From assembly GCA_028292145.1 (NCBI GenBank), contig JAQGMX010000030.1, positions 1-5,292 on the forward strand: 5,292 nucleotides of DNA, given 5' to 3'. Shown here one piece after another: positions 1 to 4,277 of the stretch (position 1 is the first letter of the stretch; each line of letters begins with the position of its first letter). Below the pieces are notes generated by a model. It did not search any database. It was not told the DNA's origin and saw only the letters and a list, made by a program, of their open reading frames with translations. A program made the position numbers and the translations under genes. The stretch comes from Variovorax sp. (GTDB lineage Bacteria > Pseudomonadota > Gammaproteobacteria > Burkholderiales > Burkholderiaceae_C).

Positions 1-1589
1 GGCGAGAAGAAGGCCTGGGAGACGCTGGTCGGGTTCTCGATGACCTTGGTGATCGTGGCGTCCCAGTCGCGGCCCTGGCGGTCGTAGAAGACGCCGTTGC
101 GGCCGATGAAGAGAAAGTCGACGTCGCCGGCGGTAAATGCCGAGACGACGGTCATGGTCTTGCCTTCGCGTGTGCAGCGGCAGTAGGCGAGGTAGGCTTT
201 GGCGAGCCCGGCGAGCGGTGCATGCTTCGCCGCATCGGCCACCTCGACGCTGAGCTCGCAGCTGCGACCGTCGAGATAGAGCGTTCCGGCCTGGAAGATC
301 GCGCCTTCGCGTCGGTAGAACGCCTTGAAGGAGACGAAGTTTTCCAGCAGCGTCAGCAGATCGCGCTTGAGGCGCAGGAGTTTCTCTAGATCGGCGATGC
401 GCGCGTTGTGAGGCTCGATGTGTTCGTCTTCGGCAATCAGGTCCAGAACCGACATTTCATGCCGAAGCACGTTGTCGACCTCCGACGCCGACATCGCGCC
501 CAGCAACGTGGCCGGCTTCGCGGCCAGCCAGGTGCTGCACGGCGAGACGCGCGACTGCAGCGCCAGCCATTCGGCTTCGTCCATCGCGATCGCGTCGGCA
601 CGCAGCAGCGGCTGGACGGCGTCGCGCTGCAACTTGACCAGCGCATCGGCCCAAGCCGGGTTGACGCCGTGCTGCAGCGGCAGCGCGCGGTCCGGCTGGA
701 TCGGCGCCAGCGGCAGCTTTGCGATGGCTTCGGAGCGCATCTGCAGGTCCTGGGCGGCCAACGTTTCGTAAGTTTCGATGGATGGATTCAGCGCGGCCAC
801 GGCGCGAGCGTCATACGCCGCCACGCGACAGCGCGCGAAGAAATCGTCGACCTTCTCGCGCACGGCGCCGACCGCCTGTGCAGCGGCCAGCATGGCCTCG
901 TTCGGCAGCGGAATATCCTTTGCGATGCCCGATCCGTCGGCGCCGGTGTGCCAGTCGCGCAGTGCGTGCGCCTGTTTGAAGAAAGCTTCGGCCAACGCGC
1001 GGTTGACGCCGTCCTTGCCGTTGCGATCCTTGACGCTGCCGTGCGTTTTCATGATCTGGCGGACCACGGCGGCGACGGCTTCGTCGTCGGCGCTTTCCGG
1101 CGGAACCACGCCGTCGCCGTTGAAACGCATCGCATCGAGCAGCTGGCTGCGGTCGGCGACGTCGGCCAGCGTGATGGTGTCGGCGCCTTCCTTGCCGCGC
1201 AGTTGCAGGATGCGGCGGGCTTCTTCGGCCAGCGGCATGTGCTGCGGCTTGCCGCTTGCGGCGGCTTCATCGACGTCCGCAATGTCGTCCAGCGCCAGCG
1301 AATCGCCGCCCTGCATCAGCGTGTCGGGGTTCTTCAGGTGGAGGCAGGCCCAGACGCAGGCGGCGATGAGTTCGGGCGGGCGGATGCGGCCGTCGCGGTC
1401 GGTGTCGATCAGGTCGAGCGTGCGGGCGTCGAATTCGATGCCGCGCGTGGGGCAGGCCAGCGCGACCCAGAGTTTCTGGTCGAGTTCGCCGATGTGCGCG
1501 ATGTCGGCGCCGTTGCGGAACGCGACCTGATCGACGCCGCCGGCGCGGAAGAATTGCCAAGAGTGTTCGGAGCGCTTTTCATCTTGCAT
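1..1589 (-). CDS. Large uncharacterised EF-hand protein (C-terminus beyond left edge)
   Basis: Translating the minus strand from an ATG at 1589 gives 529 stop-free codons running off the window. The start reads MQDEKRSEHSWQFFRAGG. Residues 62-73 form a canonical EF-hand loop, DTDRDGRIRPPE, with D62, D64, D66 and E73 at ligand positions 1, 3, 5 and 12, G67 at position 6 and I69 at position 8, between helix-like segments. A degenerate second site (FNGDGVVPPE, 156-165) lacks full ligand spacing. The middle (about 230-420) looks helical; about 420-515 looks beta-rich, including FQAGTLYLDGRSCEL at 432-446. There is no signal peptide or membrane segment in the visible part, so this part is probably cytoplasmic. 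I recall similar long hypothetical proteins in diverse Gram-negatives but no assigned function. No good Shine-Dalgarno sequence precedes the ATG and the frame stays open upstream, so the start is moderately uncertain. That it is a gene is fairly sure; its function is unknown. Confidence 0.85.
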   Translation of the reverse strand, partial: MQDEKRSEHSWQFFRAGGVDQVAFRNGADIAHIGELDQKLWVALACPTRGIEFDARTLDLIDTDRDGRIRPPELIAACVWACLHLKNPDTLMQGGDSLALDDIADVDEAAASGKPQHMPLAEEARRILQLRGKEGADTITLADVADRSQLLDAMRFNGDGVVPPESADDEAVAAVVRQIMKTHGSVKDRNGKDGVNRALAEAFFKQAHALRDWHTGADGSGIAKDIPLPNEAMLAAAQAVGAVREKVDDFFARCRVAAYDARAVAALNPSIETYETLAAQDLQMRSEAIAKLPLAPIQPDRALPLQHGVNPAWADALVKLQRDAVQPLLRADAIAMDEAEWLALQSRVSPCSTWLAAKPATLLGAMSASEVDNVLRHEMSVLDLIAEDEHIEPHNARIADLEKLLRLKRDLLTLLENFVSFKAFYRREGAIFQAGTLYLDGRSCELSVEVADAAKHAPLAGLAKAYLAYCRCTREGKTMTVVSAFTAGDVDFLFIGRNGVFYDRQGRDWDATITKVIENPTSVSQAFFS

Positions 1590-1670
1590 CGGCTTGGCGG
1601 ATTCGGTTCGTTGAAGTCTGTCGCTGGAGCTTCCGAGTTTGCCGGCTCGTCGTCCGGAGGCGCGTAGGCC

Positions 1671-1683
1671 GGAGGGACAAATG
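1671..1683 (+). promoter_or_regulatory. Strong RBS-like site and alternative dat start (ATG 1681)
   Basis: GGAGGG at 1671-1676 sits five bases (counted from GGAGG) before an ATG at 1681 that is in frame with dat, with no stop between. Using it would add 33 residues to Dat, including a hydrophobic run SLFLLLFLYFSSLI. The T-ending codons of that run differ from the G/C-ending codons of the gene body, which argues that this stretch is untranslated leader. The motif itself is clear; its use is doubtful. Confidence 0.3.
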
Positions 1684-1727
1684 ACGGTCTGCGCCCTGCG
1701 CCGAACGGACCGGCAAAATCGGGGTGA

Positions 1728-1756
1728 TTCACTCTTTCTTTTGCTTTTTCTTTATT
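1728..1756 (+). promoter_or_regulatory. Candidate weak sigma-70 promoter for dat
   Basis: TTCACT at 1728-1733 (4 of 6 matches to TTGACA) is followed after exactly 17 bases by TTTATT at 1751-1756 (4 of 6 matches to TATAAT). Transcription would start near 1763, leaving a leader of about 17 bases that is pyrimidine-rich and lacks a Shine-Dalgarno sequence. T-rich DNA easily yields such matches by chance. Confidence 0.3.
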
Positions 1757-1779
1757 TCTCTTCGCTCATTCGATCCACC

Positions 1780-2643
1780 ATGCAAGCCTTGCCCGACACC
1801 CTCTGCTACCTGAACGGCGAATACACGCCCGTCAGCAAAGCCAAAGTCTCCGTACTCGATCGCGGTTTCATCTTCGGCGACGGCATCTACGAGGTTGTGC
1901 CGGTCTACGGCCGCAAGCTGTTCCGCTTCGACGAGCACATGGCGCGCCTGGCCCGCAGCCTGGCGAGCCTGAGCATCGACAACCCGCACTCGGCCGAGGA
2001 ATGGCTGGAGCGCTGCCGCCGCCTGATCGCCGAGCTGCCGGAAGAAGACCAGATGATCTACATCCAGGTCACGCGCGGCGTCGCCGTCCGCGACCACGCG
2101 ATGACCAAAGGCATCGCGCCGACCGTCTTCATGATGGTCAACGCCATGAAGCTGCCGAGCGCCGAGACGCTCAAGAAGGGCGTCGCCTGCGTGACGGCGA
2201 GCGATTTCCGCTGGGAACGCGCCGACATCAAGAGCACGTCGCTGCTGGGCAACGTGCTGGCGCGGCAGATTTCGGTCGACGCCGGCGCCACCGAAACCAT
2301 CCTGATGCGCGACGGTCTGCTGACCGAAGCATCGTCATCGAACGTCTGGGTGGTGCGCGGCGGCACGGTGTTCGGCTCGCCGAAGAGCAAGCACGTGCTC
2401 GAAGGCATCCGCTACGAACTGATCCGCGAGCTGTGCGAAGAGGAGGGCATTGCCTACGACCTGCGCCCGATCAGCGAAGCCGAACTGCGCGGCGCCGACG
2501 AGCTGATGCTGAGTTCGGCCAGCAAGGAAGTCTTGCCGGTCACGCAGCTCGACGCGCACAAGGTCGGCGACGGCCAGCCCGGCCCGGTGTTCGCGCGCCT
2601 GCATGCCGCCTACCAGCGCGCGAAGGCGGCGCAGTCGATCTGA
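1780..2643 (+). CDS. dat: D-amino acid transaminase, PLP fold type IV
   Basis: The 287-residue product matches the usual length of D-amino acid transaminase (D-alanine + 2-oxoglutarate to pyruvate + D-glutamate), which uses pyridoxal phosphate. The N-terminal motif DRGFIFGDGIYEVVPVY (27-43) is typical of fold-type IV enzymes. K151 in ADIKSTSLLGNVLARQ is the expected Schiff-base lysine, and E183 in TEASSSNVW the glutamate facing the PLP ring nitrogen. R104-D-H106, after YIQVTRG, matches the Arg-x-His carboxylate trap of the Bacillus enzyme and favours this over branched-chain transaminase or aminodeoxychorismate lyase. The position of Bacillus Tyr31 is F30 here. The enzyme is expected in the cytoplasm, balancing D-Ala and D-Glu for peptidoglycan or catabolising D-amino acids. 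ATG 1780 was chosen because family homology starts just after it, although no Shine-Dalgarno sequence precedes it; an ATG at 1681 is the alternative. The substrate range is inferred. Confidence 0.88.
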   Translation: MQALPDTLCYLNGEYTPVSKAKVSVLDRGFIFGDGIYEVVPVYGRKLFRFDEHMARLARSLASLSIDNPHSAEEWLERCRRLIAELPEEDQMIYIQVTRGVAVRDHAMTKGIAPTVFMMVNAMKLPSAETLKKGVACVTASDFRWERADIKSTSLLGNVLARQISVDAGATETILMRDGLLTEASSSNVWVVRGGTVFGSPKSKHVLEGIRYELIRELCEEEGIAYDLRPISEAELRGADELMLSSASKEVLPVTQLDAHKVGDGQPGPVFARLHAAYQRAKAAQSI

Positions 2644-2656
2644 CGGGCGGGAATTC

Positions 2657-3085
2657 TCAGGTCTGGATGTACGTCCGGAGCTGTTCGATGGTCTGTTCGT
2701 GGTCCGCGATGATGTCGTCCATCAGGTCGCGGATCGACAGCATGCCGACGACCGTCGCGCCTTCGACCACGGGCAGGTGACGGATGCGCTTCTGGCTCAT
2801 CAGCGCCATGCATTCGTGCGTCGGCGTCTGCGGCGTCACGGTGAAGACGTTGGACGTCATGATTTCCGAGACGCGCACGTCTTTCGAATTCTTGCCCTGC
2901 AGCGCGACCTTGCGGGTGTAGTCGCGCTCCGAGAACACGCCGACCAGCGCATCGCCCTGCATCACGACGAGCGCGCCGACCTCGTGGCGCGCCAGCAGTT
3001 GCAGCGCATCGAAGACGGTGGTGTCGGGGGCGGTGCGCCAGAGGCCGGGGGCTCGGCGCTGGAGCAGAAGGGAAACTGGCTTCAT
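2657..3085 (-). CDS. Stand-alone two-CBS-domain protein
   Basis: The 142-residue protein is almost entirely a tandem CBS pair (Bateman module). CBS1 covers about 6-62 and CBS2 about 74-126. Each ends in the ligand-contact signature: G49-V-F-S52-E-R-D55 and G114-M-L-S117-I-R-D120, where the Ser and Asp normally contact the ribose of AMP, ATP or another adenosyl ligand. Both are intact, so nucleotide binding is likely. With no catalytic domain, it is probably a small cytoplasmic sensor acting on an unidentified partner. The C-terminus (127-142) looks like a short helix. ATG 3085 was chosen over the in-frame GTG 3091 because GGAG lies five bases before the ATG but abuts the GTG; an in-frame TGA lies a little further upstream. 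The gene converges on dat with 13 bp between stop codons, too little for a separate terminator. It has its own promoter. Confidence 0.92.
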   Translation of the reverse strand: MKPVSLLLQRRAPGLWRTAPDTTVFDALQLLARHEVGALVVMQGDALVGVFSERDYTRKVALQGKNSKDVRVSEIMTSNVFTVTPQTPTHECMALMSQKRIRHLPVVEGATVVGMLSIRDLMDDIIADHEQTIEQLRTYIQT

Positions 3086-3089
3086 GGGC

Positions 3090-3095
3090 ACTCCG
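3090..3095 (-). promoter_or_regulatory. Shine-Dalgarno site of the CBS-domain gene
   Basis: On the minus strand CCGGAG, with core GGAG, ends five bases before ATG 3085. This spacing decides the start in favour of 3085 over GTG 3091, which would leave no spacing at all. Confidence 0.6.
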
Positions 3096-3114
3096 GCAAG
3101 TGGATTTGAAAGCC

Positions 3115-3143
3115 ATCATAGGGGCCGACCGCGGCTGCGACAA
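3115..3143 (-). promoter_or_regulatory. Sigma-70-type promoter of the CBS-domain gene
   Basis: On the minus strand TTGTCG (3143-3138, 4 of 6 matches to TTGACA) and TATGAT (3120-3115, 5 of 6 matches to TATAAT) are separated by exactly 17 bases. Transcription would start near 3108, giving a leader of about 23 bases that contains the Shine-Dalgarno sequence. This is the best promoter in the window. It is inferred from sequence alone. Confidence 0.6.
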
Positions 3144-3144
3144 T
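3136..3144 (+). promoter_or_regulatory. Possible extended -10 element for rbgA
   Basis: TGCGACAAT combines a TGn extension with GACAAT (4 of 6 matches to TATAAT). It would start transcription near 3151, about 36 bases before rbgA. No matching -35 box is seen. It overlaps the -35 box of the opposing CBS-gene promoter. This is a weak prediction. Confidence 0.25.
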
Positions 3145-3186
3145 GCGAGTCCCCTCCAAGCGATGAACAAGCGAAAGTAATTACCG

Positions 3187-4134
3187 ATGGCGATCCAGTG
3201 GTTCCCCGGTCACATGCATCTGACCCGCAAGGCCATCGGCGAGCGCATCAAGGACATCGACGTCGTGATCGAGCTGCTCGATGCGCGTCTGCCGGGCTCC
3301 AGCGCGAATCCGATCCTGGCCGAGCTCACCGGCCACAAGCCCGGCGTGAAGGTGCTCAACAAACAAGACGTGGCCGACCCCGCGCGCACCGCCGAATGGC
3401 TGGCGCACTACAACGCGCAGCCCGACACCCGCGCGATCGGCCTCGACGCGAGCCAGACGACCGCCGCGCAGCAGCTGGTCGCGGCCTGCCACCAGCTGTC
3501 GCCCAACCGCGGCGGCATGGCCAAGCCGATGCGGGTGCTGATCTGCGGCATTCCCAACGTCGGCAAGTCGACGCTGATCAACACGCTGGTCGGCGGCAAG
3601 AAAAAGGCCAAGACCGGCGACGAGGCCGGCATCACCAAGCTCGAACAGCGCATCACGCTGGCCGACGATTTCTACCTCTGGGACACGCCCGGCATGCTCT
3701 GGCCCCGCATTGTCGCGGCCAAGTGCGGCTACAACCTGGCGGCCAGCGGCGCGATCGGCAGGAATGCCTACGACGAGGAAGAGGTCGCGCTGGAACTGCT
3801 GGACGTGCTCAAGGGCAGCTATGCGGCGCTGATCGCGGCGCGTTTCAAGCTCGACGACACCGATGCAGCGGCCGTCGCGGCCATGAAGGACGAGGAACTG
3901 CTCGAAGCCATCGGCCGCAAGCGCGGCGCGCTGCTCGGCAAGGGCCGCGTCAACCTGCAGAAAGCGGCGGAAATCGTGATGCAGGCATTTCGCGATGCCA
4001 GCCTGGGGCGCGTGACGCTCGAAACGCCCGCGCAGTTCGCCGGCTGGATGGCCGAGGGCGAAGTGCTCGACGCGGCGCGCCAGGCGAAGAAGGCGGCACG
4101 CGGCAAAAAGGGAACGGCCGCCGATACACGGTAG
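3187..4134 (+). CDS. rbgA: Ribosome-assembly GTPase RbgA/YlqF (circularly permuted)
   Basis: The 315-residue protein has GTPase motifs in the permuted order G4-G5-G1-G2-G3, which defines the YlqF/YawG group. G4 is NKQD at 58-61, a G5-like segment is LDASQ at 86-90, G1 (P-loop) is GIPNVGKST at 121-129, G2 is T150 in AGITKLEQ, and G3 is DTPG at 166-169. The N-terminal QWFPGHM carries His9, which in Bacillus RbgA is needed for GTP hydrolysis. The region after about 210 is the helical C-terminal domain that binds the ribosome in this family, ending in a lysine-rich tail (301-308). RbgA promotes a late step of 50S subunit assembly in the cytoplasm. All motifs are intact and the length is normal. 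Only a weak purine patch (GAAAG, 3173-3177) precedes ATG 3187. The start is fixed by the conserved MAIQWFPGHM. Upstream is the divergent CBS gene; downstream a 143-bp gap. Confidence 0.95.
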   Translation: MAIQWFPGHMHLTRKAIGERIKDIDVVIELLDARLPGSSANPILAELTGHKPGVKVLNKQDVADPARTAEWLAHYNAQPDTRAIGLDASQTTAAQQLVAACHQLSPNRGGMAKPMRVLICGIPNVGKSTLINTLVGGKKKAKTGDEAGITKLEQRITLADDFYLWDTPGMLWPRIVAAKCGYNLAASGAIGRNAYDEEEVALELLDVLKGSYAALIAARFKLDDTDAAAVAAMKDEELLEAIGRKRGALLGKGRVNLQKAAEIVMQAFRDASLGRVTLETPAQFAGWMAEGEVLDAARQAKKAARGKKGTAADTR

Positions 4135-4153
4135 TCGGCCGTCGTCGAACGGC
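4114..4153 (+). other. Overlapping inverted repeats at the end of rbgA
   Basis: ACGGCCG (4114-4120) is an exact inverted repeat of CGGCCGT (4136-4142), with a 15-base loop spanning the stop codon. GCCGT (4138-4142) can alternatively pair with ACGGC (4149-4153) around a six-base loop. The two hairpins share 4138-4142 and exclude each other. Neither is followed by a U tract, so this is not a clear intrinsic terminator, although it could protect the 3' end. Confidence 0.3.
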
Positions 4154-4160
4154 ATGGATT

Positions 4161-4192
4161 GTGCTGCGCTGACACAGGGCTGACAGTGCTGC
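4161..4192. repeat. A-B-spacer-B-A heptamer repeat upstream of the binding-protein gene
   Basis: Heptamer A (GTGCTGC) is at 4161-4167 and 4186-4192. Heptamer B (GCTGACA) is at 4168-4174 and 4179-4185. The B copies are separated by CAGG and start 11 bp apart, about one helical turn. All four units are exact and in direct orientation. The block lies 86 bp before the ATG of the binding-protein gene, a plausible place for an operator, but no regulator can be named. A further TGTCA at 4200-4204 is the inverse of the TGACA in B. Confidence 0.5.
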
Positions 4193-4264
4193 TAGGGGTT
4201 GTCACTCTCCGCGGATTCTGAAGTTGTCGTTACCTTCTCGGCAGCTCAGACATCAGAACCTCGT

Positions 4265-4268
4265 GGAG
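4265..4268 (+). promoter_or_regulatory. Shine-Dalgarno site of the binding-protein gene
   Basis: GGAG lies nine bases before ATG 4278, a normal distance, and supports that start. Apart from the heptamer repeat, the 143-bp gap shows TTGTCA at 4199-4204 (5 of 6 matches to a -35 box), but I could not find an acceptable -10 box at 16-18 bases from it, so no promoter is called. Confidence 0.6.
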
Positions 4269-4277
4269 ACAAGACAC

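Larger units (their letters stand above)
1590..1779. other. Divergent intergenic region with pyrimidine-rich tract
   Basis: This 190-bp gap separates the divergent EF-hand gene and dat and should hold both promoters. Its left two thirds (1590-1725) are GC-rich and stop-free in several frames; it then switches sharply to a T/C-rich tract on the plus strand (about 1732-1767). The heptamer CCGGAGG occurs twice (1654-1660 and 1669-1675). The second copy lies in a strong Shine-Dalgarno-like sequence before an in-frame ATG at 1681. A short palindrome, GTGATTCAC, is at 1724-1732. No convincing minus-strand promoter was found. Confidence 0.6.

Noticed and set aside
408..1667. Plus-strand open frame of about 419 codons opposite the EF-hand gene
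   Set aside because: It is antisense to a frame with a canonical EF-hand loop and family-like sequence. Its product is Arg/Gln/Val/Asp-rich in the way typical of mirror frames in GC-rich DNA, with no recognisable motif.
2605..2630. GCCGCC/GGCGGC inverted repeat near the end of dat as a terminator
   Set aside because: It lies within coding sequence, has a 14-base loop and no following U tract.
2001..2780. Plus-strand frame overlapping most of dat and running into the CBS gene
   Set aside because: Its Arg/Ala-rich composition is that of a shadow frame; the dat frame carries the catalytic lysine and PLP motifs.
2610..3170. Minus-strand frame of 186 codons over the CBS gene
   Set aside because: It is a shifted shadow (Arg/Pro/Ala-rich) of the CBS frame, which has both complete CBS signatures, a promoter and a Shine-Dalgarno site.
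3181..4155. Minus-strand frame of 324 codons opposite rbgA
   Set aside because: Antisense shadow with no recognisable domain and no ribosome binding evidence examined in its favour.
3018..4172. Plus-strand frame of 384 codons over rbgA
   Set aside because: It is Arg/Gly/Gln-rich with no motifs; the rbgA frame holds all permuted GTPase motifs.
4199..4227. TTGTCA as the -35 box of a promoter for the binding-protein gene
   Set aside because: No acceptable -10 box was found 16-18 bases downstream (AAGTTG or AGTTGT only).
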